Made by a program: the position numbers and the translations under genes
The notes under the pieces: generated by a model
Databases searched by the model: none
The model's input: the letters and a program-made list of their open reading frames with translations, nothing else
Told to the model about the DNA's origin: nothing
Shown: in pieces, positions 54,711-64,000 of the stretch
Layout of the letters: each line of letters begins with the position of its first letter
Numbering within the stretch: the stretch's first letter is position 1
From: Paragorgia papillata
Taxonomy: Eukaryota; Cnidaria; Anthozoa; Scleralcyonacea; Coralliidae
Assembly: GCA_035771165.1 (NCBI GenBank)
Contig: JAWNZC010000101.1
Span: 248,001 to 312,000 of the forward strand
Length of the DNA stretch: 64,000 nucleotides
Direction: 5' to 3'

Positions 54711-55074
54711 ATATAGTGATTTAGAACATTTTTAAACCTGATAGGCTCAGAATATTTTCAGCCCGCTTAATTACCAATTTCTCGCCGTCAAAAATACGGG
54801 ATTTGCTCTCCGAGACTTCTCCCCTGTAACGTAGTAAAATCGTCTGGGCGTTAGACATGAGTAAGAAATGAGAAAAAGTTTTGCTCGATGAAACGACAAC
54901 TATGAGCATGATTAGATCCTACTTAAGGTGAAGTTAATAACGAGCAACAAACTGCTGCAACATTGTTGCGTTGCAAGTTGAACAGCGTTGTTGCACTTAT
55001 TACCACCCACCTAGAAACAATGTCACTCAACAACATTTGGATTTTGGTTTGAGTTGGTTTATTGGTGTTGGACG

Positions 55075-55188
55075 GTTGGACGGTCGGTCGGTCGGTCGGT
55101 CGGCTCGGTCGGTTGGTTGGTTCGTTGGTTGGTTAGATTAGTTAGTTAGTTATTTAGTTATGATTGTTAGTTAGTTAGTTTATTAGTA

Positions 55189-55221
<33 letters not shown>

Positions 55222-55275
55222 TTAGTTAGTTGAGCGTTAGGTTAGTTAGATATAGTTAGTTAGTTATAATTAGTT
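55075..55275. repeat. GGTC / GTTA tetranucleotide array
   Basis: GGTCGGTCGGTC changes to GGTTGGTT and then TTAGTTAG, all derived from one tetramer by substitution. Confidence 0.92.
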
Positions 55276-57453
55276 TAGTACATTTATTTAAACACGATAA
55301 TTCTATATACAATACATATATATGTATAAATATGCGTGTGCTATATGAGAGCTATAATAGATACAAAAATTTAGAGAGGTCTGTGACGAACAGATGTTGA
55401 ACAGCTTAGTGTTTTAATGTAGATAAACTTGCCGCCGTAGATAACTTTCGAGAAGGCGGCTTGTTATTTACTTAGGCGTTTATTTTGCATGCATGAGAAA
55501 CACCGCTACTTTAATTCGTGAAGCATATAGTAGTTACTCTTCGAAAAGGGCGGTTTATTACTTTTTTGAACATTATAAGATAATGAACTCTGAACGGGTT
55601 TTATTTTACTTATTACTGAGCAACTTTTAACTAAATGTAGTCATAGAAAATTGTAAAACTCGTACACATTACGAGAAGTTGTATTTTTTACCCAATCTTT
55701 TACATCTTAGAATTTTCAGTTGGGCATGCATGCAACCATTTTCTCTTCGACCCCATACCTGGCTATAAATATACCTGTCTCCTAGTTGTCGCCGACCTGT
55801 CCAGCACGCCATTTCTTCATAACACCTGCCTGTTATTATTTTTTATGAATATTTATATATCACATTGGCCCAGCATGATGCTTAAAATATACAGTATTAA
55901 TATCTAGAATAAATTAGGAACAATGTAGAATAACATGTACAGTAAGCTGTTTTTTGGAAATCCTTCAGTACGAAGACAATAGTTATAGGTAAGGCCGGAG
56001 TGCGACAGTCATGGCAACAAAAAATTGGGTTTTATTTACTCCGAGAGGTAATAGATCATCACAAAGACTTATGTAAATATACATCTCCCCATTACAAGGA
56101 ACCACAAAAAAAGCCCACAAATAGAAAAACCCTATATAGAACATTTGCTACCCTAACAACTAATTTTGTAAGAACATTAAATGTTCAGAATGGGAGAATA
56201 TAAGAAGCGGTCCGGTAACCGCATGAAAGACAGCTTTAAATACTTAGACGTATATTGTTGGTATCGTGAAAAAAGGCCTATTCCATAATTCGTGAAGTCG
56301 GGTTTCATTCGGAGGGGCGGTTACTTATGAGGGCTTTACAGTAAATAGTGTCTTACGATGACACCGTATAAATCAAGTTACTGTTAACCCTGACGGCAAA
56401 GGTTATAACCAGAAAAGAAGGGAGAAATATGTTGCTTTCAATTACTTGGAATACCTTACTGTCATAACAGATATCACCGGCAATTTCAACAATAAAGACC
56501 GAAGGATAAAATCGTGTTTTGATAACTTGCTGCATGTGATGTAGGGAAGATGCGGTCGTATTTAAGAAGGCTCAGAGGGTTCGCAACATAATTACAATAA
56601 AAACCGAGAAGAACAACTAAATATTGTCTTTAATAAGAAGCAAGGATTGAAAATTTTCCAAACAAACCCTATACGCGACTATATTTTCATTGAGTGTAAG
56701 ATATGACAGTATATTTAGACACTGATAAACCCCAATGACCCTCTACGTGGCCCTTGATGGTAAACTATAGTGCTTTTAACTGGATAATACTAACACAGGA
56801 GAAACCAACAACTCTACTCACACGAAACCTAATGGTGGCTCATCCATCAGAGTACTAACCCCTTTGTCACCGGCAACAAGGGAAAAATGCATGATTAAAA
56901 ACCGGGATTAACTTGAGCGGATGAGAGCTAGGCAGCGCGCAGACAGCTTGTGTCACATCATATAACTGCAACAAATATCAAATTTTACAAATGCAAGACC
57001 GCAAACTATAACAACACCCAATAATATTACAACAAAAAGAAATCACTCTCATCTAACTTTAACAGTAGGAAGTCCCTATGTATCTACTATAACATCAAAA
57101 ATTCCCCCGATGTCACCCCCCCACACCCCCCCCCCCCCCCCCCTAAACAAAACGTACAGCAAAGACGACCAACGAACATGGAAGCCGAGTAAATATATGC
57201 CTCAAGTGCATACAGTTTCTTATTAACCCACCATTATGTTACTTTTGATTATTGTACTCATATTCAGTGTTTGTTCTACTATTTTTCGTCGTGTTTTTTA
57301 AACAATTTCTGGACGGCATACTGAGTGACCTGATCTTTCAAGTTTTATGTATTTTACTCTGTACGTATTTACGCTTTTTCTCACAGCCTATTATCTTGTT
57401 TTTATTTAGTTTGTATAATGTGCCACAGGAAAGTAAATTAAATAGATTATTAA
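55276..57453. other. No gene seen
   Basis: AT-rich; a 24-base C run at 57116-57143. The start (55372-55440) resembles 53213-53275. Short frames at 56000 and 57252 are unconvincing. Confidence 0.4.
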
Positions 57454-57899
57454 GGTCCTGTTTACATGAAGCGGATTGAGTGTTCAACGTCAAATCGCAC
57501 GTGTTGTTTCACGTGCCATTGCATGTTGTGTTTACATGAAGAAGATTGAAACGTTTTCGATCTGATCGAAAGAATAGCTTAAGATCAATCCACGCCTGGA
57601 GTTAATTGACTTGAGATTCAAGCAAGTGTCGACTTGAATGTCTCCAATCTGATTCTTACCTAAACACGTCAAACGCCACTTCAAACGACTTGGAAATTAT
57701 ACTTGACACGCATGAGTAAAGTTGGTGCGTGTGCGTGCTAAATGGCCGACATTGAGGGAAGCACAGAAAATTTGTGTACCAAAACCGAGAAACAAAGTTC
57801 CAATCAGATCGGGATTCTCTATGTAAACATGTGCCCGGATTGACTTCACTCGCTGTTTTTCGATCCGATTGGACCTGTATCCATCATGTAAACATGGCC
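57454..57899. mobile_element. TIR element, GGTCCTGTTTACATGA ends
   Basis: GGTCCTGTTTACATGAAGCG and CATCATGTAAACATGGCC are inverted; TGTTTACATGAAGAAGATTG and GATCCGATTGGACC words repeat inside. No coding frame. Confidence 0.7.
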
Positions 57900-57904
57900 T
57901 GCGA

Positions 57905-58890
57905 CATCTGAGCCTTATGAAAGAGTGCCCTGTTTCTTTTTGTTCCTTCTCGCAAAAGGCGTATGATCGAAAAGCAAAGTTAGAAAAGATTTTCAATCTT
58001 CCTTCAGCTCCAAGAAAAACTTCAAACTTTTCGCCATATGCATGACCATCTTTAAAACAGCGGGAATTTTGGCTTTCGCGTGACATTTAGTAATAGAGTA
58101 ATTGAGCTTTACAACATGTGGCTGGGTAAAGCTTTTGATAATTTTTCTAACGTGCATGAAATCTCCAAGGCAGCTGCGGGGTGAAGCAATAACAACAGAA
58201 GTTTCAAAAAAGATGGAATTTTTTTTTAGTCGAAAAACTGAAATAATTATTGCACAGTAACTAACTTTAAATATCAAAACATTTTTATTATCTGCATTGC
58301 TAAAAACAAAACGAAAAACTGTACAGGATATTTTCGATCTTTACAAACAATTTTTAAAAAGCATGTGTTTCTTTTGTAGTGATTTATAGAGACAACATGT
58401 ATTGCCAAATAATTATAATATATACTTCTTTCGTAGAACAAGCATGTTAAAACTCCATATTTTACTCTTAAAACTACTATAAACAATTGTTTGGGAGTTT
58501 TAATCATGCATTTTACCCTTGTTGCCAGCTGCTTAAACACTTTGAGGCCTGAACCTTCTCCCCGCGTGCCTTAATAGAATCGACTTGTGTTAATCCAGAA
58601 TAAACCTTAACTCTTTCCTGTCCGAATTGGTCTTCAGTATTTTATTCTGGCTAACACCAGACGATTATATTCACCTCTGGGGAAGCCCTCGGAACAGGAA
58701 TGAGTTATTATAAACAATGCCGTTTAATAAACAACTCCGTCCGTCAGCGCTTCAAAGTGTGATAAGATATATTCTGTTTAGCTTCATAATTTAACGACAA
58801 CATGGCTTTCCAAGTGCTGCAAGTTGAGCCTCACCAGTCTTGATTAACTGGATTTTTTTAGAGAATGGACAGAAAAGGACATTACAGTTT
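57905..58890. repeat. Duplicated non-coding block, copy 2 (empty site)
   Basis: Pairs with 53350-54710. Contains an extra 100-bp piece at about 58607-58705 (TTCTGGCTAACACCAGACGA, the complement of GTCTGGCGTTAGCCAGAA at 54539). Confidence 0.82.
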
Positions 58891-59762
58891 CAAACCAGTA
58901 ATCTGATCACACTATATAGCACAGCTTAATATTATATCTTGTTAAACTGTTTAACGTGACATGACATTAGTTATACGCTATGATAGTTTGAAGTAATTAA
59001 TAACAATAGAGTTTGATGTGTCGCCGGTGTAAATACGTTTTTAGCCCTACTCAGTCCTCATTTTAGCCCGAGTCGAAAGCGAAGGCCTAACTCCTGAAAG
59101 GAACAAAATGTTTTCATCTTGTTGCCTTAATTCTTTCTTTTGCCTGAAGTTGGTTTACTATTCACAGGAAAAATGACGTCGACGTCGGGAACACTTAAGT
59201 GATTGTAGAGCGATTCAACAGTGCAAATTTGAATTTCTAAACAAAGTTAGCTTAAAGTGCAGACCTAACTCTCTTCGCAGCTCACTGTAATTGTATCACT
59301 GTGTCAGATCTTCGCGTGTCACTTGGCCGTAGAAGTTGAAGCCAGGTTCAACTATATCTACAATAAATACAACAGTCGCAAACAAAAAATACCTCGAATT
59401 TGTTAAATGAAGTCTACTAAATGACTAGTTTGAAAAGTTGAATCCGAACGCGGTGCAACTCAAATGTTTGCAACTGTTCGTCAAAACGTTCACGAAACAC
59501 GAGACTTAAGCGAAAGTTAACTGAACGTGTAAATAATGCTTGAGTAGTAATACCCTATCCCATCCAGACCGTATCACTACTTGCTTGCTATATTGTTATA
59601 TAAACTGTAAAAATGAATCATAACAAAACAAAGTTTTAAGCAATTCAATTTGGTTTTTGAATATCAAACATAACTCATCAGAGTAAAGTTGAAATAAAAG
59701 TAGCGTGCTGCGTAGGCAGTGAAGAGAACAACAATCGAAATATAGTAAGGTTATGATATAAT
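58891..59762. other. No gene seen
   Basis: Unique-looking AT-rich sequence. Confidence 0.4.
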
Positions 59763-59946
59763 GCCGAAACAGAGAACGAATGAATCTAATGTTTCGAGCG
59801 AAGGCCCTTTATAAGGAAACGTTTCGAGCGAAGGCCCTTTTAACGTTTTAGAGCGTAAGGCCCGAAGGAATCTCACTCACGTTTCTCTCCTGACGAAAGG
59901 GCCATCGCTCGCAACGTTAAGATTCCTATACGTTCTCTGTTTCGGC
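59763..59946. repeat. Inverted repeat with Penelope-type CTGACGA words
   Basis: GCCGAAACAGAGAACGAATG on the left and CGTTCTCTGTTTCGGC on the right; inside, TTTCGAGCGAAGGCCCTTT twice (59801 and 59823) and CTGACGAAAGGGCCATCGCT once (59890). These are both orientations of CTGACGAAGGGCCTTCGCTC-like sequence. Confidence 0.7.
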
Positions 59947-60860
59947 AGTAGTATGTGTAATAGATGCAGCCTATGTAATAGATGCAGCTCGCCATTTAAA
60001 TCAGATACAGCTCGGCTGCGAATGCTGTATCTTTCTTAAAATACAAATGCATCTAAGTAATCCAAGTTCACCAACTATTTTGGGGATAAAACGGTCAGTT
60101 TAGGGCGAGAAAATCGAAGCTAAAGTGTGTTATTTTTGTTATGTACATCAGGACGATGCCAGTAACCCGATTTACAACCACTGAGCTACGGTATTGATTT
60201 CTTTTGAATTTTCGTCATGAATTATTAATGATATTTTAAACTAACCTTACTATATTTCGATTGTTAGCCTCAACAGAACTTTGTTAAAACCGTAGAAGTC
60301 TTCAGTCCGAGCGACACGGCGATTTGAAATTAACATACAATTACAACTACTGTTGTAAAAGATCCGCAAACAGTCCGCGCCGATCAATCGTCCGACTGAG
60401 TTTACAACAATTACAAACTACTGTCTGTAAAAGGATGCGCAAAACAGGTTCGCCGCTCAATCGCCGACTGAATTACAACAAGGTTACAACTGTATGGAAA
60501 TAAGAGACTTTAACGTCATTTCCTGTACACAGCAAACCAACTTTAGCAGAAGAAAGAAAAAACCTCAGTCAGTTTAGTTGGTTTATATAATATTAAGTAA
60601 TTCCCTGTCAGAAAGTGTCCAAAGATTAAAAAATTATATAGCAAGAGCAAAATGAGGATCGGCACTTTTATAATCTTTAATAGTTTCATATTCTAAACAT
60701 TTAAAAAAAACTTTTCTTCACAGATTCGAAGCGAGTCCTTAAGATCCGACTAGCCATTGAAGGATATGGTCAGCCCAAGAACTGCTAAATCAAAAGGCGA
60801 AATCTCATTTTGATAAGAACGATTTTTAATAATCACACTGTCTAGTTTTCATGTTTGCAG
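59947..60860. other. No gene seen; short internal duplications
   Basis: TATGTAATAGATGCAG is repeated (59953, 59972) and GATCCGCAAACAG / GGATGCGCAAAACAGG with AATCGTCCGACTGA (60361-60475) form an imperfect 100-bp duplication. Confidence 0.5.
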
Positions 60861-61088
60861 ATCTACAAGACTGGATACTTGCTAACGGTGCAGAGGAAAG
60901 CTTTATGTGAGAAAAGATTGAGAGAGTATTATGAAGACGGTAAATGATTATCTCAAACAATGCATCAATAACTCTGAAGGTCAGATCGTCCAGCTGTTGC
61001 ACGCACAACCAGGACAAGTACTTGAGGATAGAGTCCGCCAAACCCGTATACTTTGCCCTGAAAGTCCACAACTTGTGGCATAACGAAG
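60861..61088 (+). pseudogene. Second copy of the cysteine-containing exon, frame broken
   Basis: Begins after TTTGCAG (intact acceptor) with ATCTACAAGACTGGATACTT and follows 76-278 closely (AACGGTGCAGAGGAAAGCTT, AGAAAAGATTGAGAGAGTAT), ending at a donor GTACGT. At least four single-base insertions break the frame. It is either a decayed paralogue or a real exon spoiled by sequence errors; the extra bases are of the kind seen from 44.7 kb onward. Confidence 0.7.
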
Positions 61089-62940
61089 GTACGTCCAGAA
61101 TGAGTCTAACACCTGCATAGCATAGTTGCATATTCCACTAGCGACTGTACGTTACATATTAGAGCAAAGTGGAGGGGCACGTTGGGGGTACCCCAGCACA
61201 ACCGTAAAACCAGCAAAAAAAATCGTCAAAAAGTCGCCATACCGCGAAAAAATCAACGGAATACCGTGAGAACCCCGCCTTTAGTAAACGCCAGTAAATT
61301 ATAAGGCATTATTGGCCAACGCCATTGCACAGAACTTAACCTTGTGTTAATGAACTGTGACCTGAAGATCCGTGTAGTAGCGAGAGGGCCCCATGGGAAG
61401 CAGAGATTCTCAAGGAGGGGGTCAGGTGGGCATGCCCCCCGGAAAAAATTTGAATTATGGGTCTCTGAAAACGGCATTTCCTGCATTTTGATACGAATTT
61501 TCTATGTATTTTCGGTTGCGCAAAATTTTATTTTGGTCTCGGCATTATTTAAAATTTATCATAATTATATTCAGCCTAGCTGACAACCGGGGCCCAGGCC
61601 CGATGATAAAATCACTGCCTTGCTTTTCGCTAAATGACGGCTAAAAAAGTCCTAAAATCCTAGAAAATTAGCATGCGGAATACCCCAGCTGTGTTGCTTT
61701 TCTCTCTTTGTTTATTTCGTATTTTATTTGTCACAGCCCACGCTATGGATTATATTGGAACTTTTGGGAAACTTAAATAAAAGTCCCCCAAGATCCACAA
61801 ATAACCCAAAACATGTTCATATAATCTTGCGCAGTTTAATACATAACTTTATAAGACTTTTATGGGCTTTATATAGCGTGTGTTTTGCTCAGGGGCCCTC
61901 AGGACTTTCAGCAAATGAAAAAAAACTGGACAAACTCGGGAAGTCTGGACTAACCGAAAAACATCTAAATTTTCTAACAAATCTTTTTCCTAACCGAATA
62001 CCGCATACCGCATGGCTGAAAAATACGGCAACTAACCAGCACTCTCAAGCGGTGAAAATTACCGAAAAACCGTATGAAAAAAAAAGCCGATATGGTATAG
62101 TATAAAATTTTTATACCTCACACCTAGTTATATTATGACCAACTTCCAGAGGCGTGGTGGCAAGTTTCAGTCTGGGGTGGCCAGATTAGCTTGCTGGCGC
62201 CTCGCCACACCCCCCCAAAAAAAGGGGGGGGGGGAAACGGAAAAAAAACATATACCTGCCAACATTGTTGTATTTTAATACAACTCCAAGTAGCACTGAA
62301 AAATATTACAACAAACAACGGCTATCTCTCAAAGGTCGACGACCAATGCTTTGCGAGTAGCGCCAAACCTCTAGGGGCGTTTGGGGGCATGCCCCACCCC
62401 CCCCTGTAAAATTTTGAAATCTAGAGTCTGATATGCCCCATTTCCTGCATTTTGGAGTGAAGATTTTAGCACAATTCTGTGAAAATAATAAAATATAGAA
62501 AACACACAAGATCACACATTTTCAGATCTTTATATCCCCCCAACTTTTCTCTAATTTGGACCGACTTGGAAAATCGAACCTTGGGCCGAGAACTGGGAGG
62601 TAGACGTTTCTCTGCCTAAAAAAACAGAAAAAAAAAAAAAGGGAACAAGTCCTTACCCTGATGGCGCCGCCACTGCGATGCCGGCATTAATGAGGAATAC
62701 TTCATGTCAACTTCGTATTCTTAATGATAGCTTATTGCCAAGCGCTACTACGATCTATTCCCGGCAAAGGCACAGATTACTAAATATTAATATTTAAGAC
62801 CAAAGCAATGGAAAGACATAGGTTTATTTTGTTAAGATTTGGCGCCCAGACCAGCTGCTGCATCCCCAACTGGGGGGGGGGGGGGCTGCCCGCCCGGGGA
62901 ACCGCGCCCCCCTGCCACCAGACAGCCACTGAACCACAAC
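61089..62940. other. Insertions between the exon copy and the LINE copy
   Basis: Not present in the proximal copy. Holds two copies of the shared core (61425-61495 GGGCATGCCCCCCGGAAAAA; 62385-62460 GGGGGCATGCCCCACCCC), A and C runs, and no gene. Confidence 0.55.
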
Positions 62941-62986
62941 TATCTATCCATCCATCTGAGTAAGTCCATACCATCTAGGAAGTAAA

Positions 62987-64000
62987 AGTGGATGACATGA
63001 GGGATTTTAATAAATCCCATATCTTAAACGCAAACTTATTTTACATAGTCGGAACGAATGACATTTCAGGTCAAAATCCAGACGAAAATGCTGAGAAAAT
63101 TGTTGACCTTGGTCAGAAAATTGAACAAGAAATACCAGCAACAAAAATACAAATATTTGCCTTTCTCACAGAAAGAACAAGTAACTGAACTCAAAAATTC
63201 AAGATTAGAAAACTAAAGCTTAAAGAATTATGAGCGTTACAAAATAAGTGGTCGTTTGTTTCGCCAATGAAAACATTACTGAACAATGCCCCTTTCTCGT
63301 GATGGTTTACACCTTAATTGAGAAGGTGTTTATATCAGTTAGAAGCTTTAATTTTAAGATCAGCCACTAAAGCATATATGAATACACCAAATGTTGCAGC
63401 AGATAATAATGAGTTGAAAACGAAGAATCATGCCAATGTCTTCTGCTAGTGATAACACATTGTTGTTTTTAAAATATGCTTAAATCGACTCGAGGGATCA
63501 AAATGGCCTTATTATAAATATTTAGCTAGTCTTATTAAACCAAAGTTAATAGAAAACATACAATGGTTTGGAATATCAACGAAAGTCATTGATTTTTATG
63601 TTTTATGTTCAGGTTTATGGAAATAATTGCACTTTCACGGTTAACTGAACATATTGTGTTTTCTGTATAATGAAGCAATCATCAAATAGCCAACGTTTGG
63701 GTTCAATCACTCAACCGTACTGTTTAAATATTAAATAAACCTAAAACAAAGTGATTTGGCACCTTCATGTACCTATTCAACATGAATCGAAGCTTGATTG
63801 TTTAAACCGCTTTGAAGTTTTGCCGGGTATTACTCAAACCATGTAAAAAATTTTCTATTAACAAATGATTAAAACACATTGATGAAGTGTGAAGAATTAC
63901 CACGAGATTAGATCATACTATACAGGATAATGAAGTTAAACTTTCGGGTTATGTTTATTGAAACCGTGGCGACCGTAATAGGAAATTGGTGGTGGTGTTT
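62987..64000 (+). pseudogene. Second copy of the CR1/L2-like LINE (ORF1 end to ORF2 start)
   Basis: GTGGATGACATGAGGGATTT (62990) to the HVGTNDIS region, ENAEKIVDLGQKIEQEIPAT, then the AAATGGCCTTATTATAAATA and AGATTAGATCATACTATACA blocks match 1028-1690. Has many small indels and a 340-bp insertion (about 63541-63885), part of which (63640-63760) is the complement of sequence inside the MITE at 41540. Runs off the window end. Confidence 0.75.

Noticed and set aside
61728..62105. 125-codon frame (NLNKSPPRSTNNPKHVHIIL ...) as a gene
   Set aside because: No family signature, no splice or start context, and it lies in an insertion absent from the proximal copy.

Overview
The window is a stretch of nuclear genome from an invertebrate animal, most likely a cnidarian and perhaps a stony coral or anemone. 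The clues are split genes with GT-AG introns, a secreted glycine-rich domain of the ALK/LTK type, CR1/L2-like LINEs, Penelope-like elements, a Ty3/Gypsy element, many short inverted-repeat DNA transposons (several of a kind I associate with coral genomes) and long ATT microsatellites. The taxonomic call is inference; no species marker gene is present. Nothing looks bacterial or organellar.

Host coding sequence is sparse. The best gene is on the + strand in three exons: a cysteine-containing exon (about 76-278), a glycine-rich exon (6786-7328) and a C-terminal glycine-rich exon ending in a stop (15351-15703). All phases agree. The first intron holds a LINE with nested transposons and other debris. 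The second holds an almost complete but dead Ty3/Gypsy element (7738-14747, minus strand). A decayed second copy of the first exon and of the same LINE lies at 60861-64000 in the same orientation, so the window covers most of a repeat of about 61 kb (tandem segmental duplication or unmerged haplotype). One further exon, 36377-36469, encodes a piece of an METTL14-like MT-A70 protein, with no recognisable partner exons.

Layout: 1-7330 gene start, LINE fragments, MITEs, ATT arrays; 7513-14747 solo LTR and Gypsy element; 15351-15703 last exon; 15.9-21.8 kb inverted-repeat elements and a 950-bp GGT-rich tract; 22.0-26.9 kb a duplicated 1.15-kb block whose second copy carries a clean 1172-bp transposon insertion, separated by pogo-like debris; 28.2-28.75 kb a 19-bp minisatellite; 29.6-32.1 kb an unidentified repeat-rich block; 32.5-36.4 kb tandem repeats, a Penelope-like fragment with hammerhead-like motifs and a 1.1-kb polypyrimidine tract leading to the METTL14-like exon; 37.1-45.0 kb three copies of one repeat block, two inside a tandem duplication, with several filled and empty transposon sites; 45-50 kb palindromic repeats, a tRNA-like sequence and ATT arrays; 50.2-52.4 kb two Penelope-like copies head to head; 52.5-60 kb duplicated non-coding blocks and palindromes; 60.8-64 kb the second copy of the window's start.

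The most informative feature is that duplicated blocks repeatedly give an occupied and an empty version of the same site, so the ends and target-site duplications of several non-autonomous elements can be read directly. I found no obviously new biochemical system. The most intriguing RNA-level signal is the recurring CUGANGA...GAAA cores in the Penelope-like sequences, which suggest hammerhead ribozymes.
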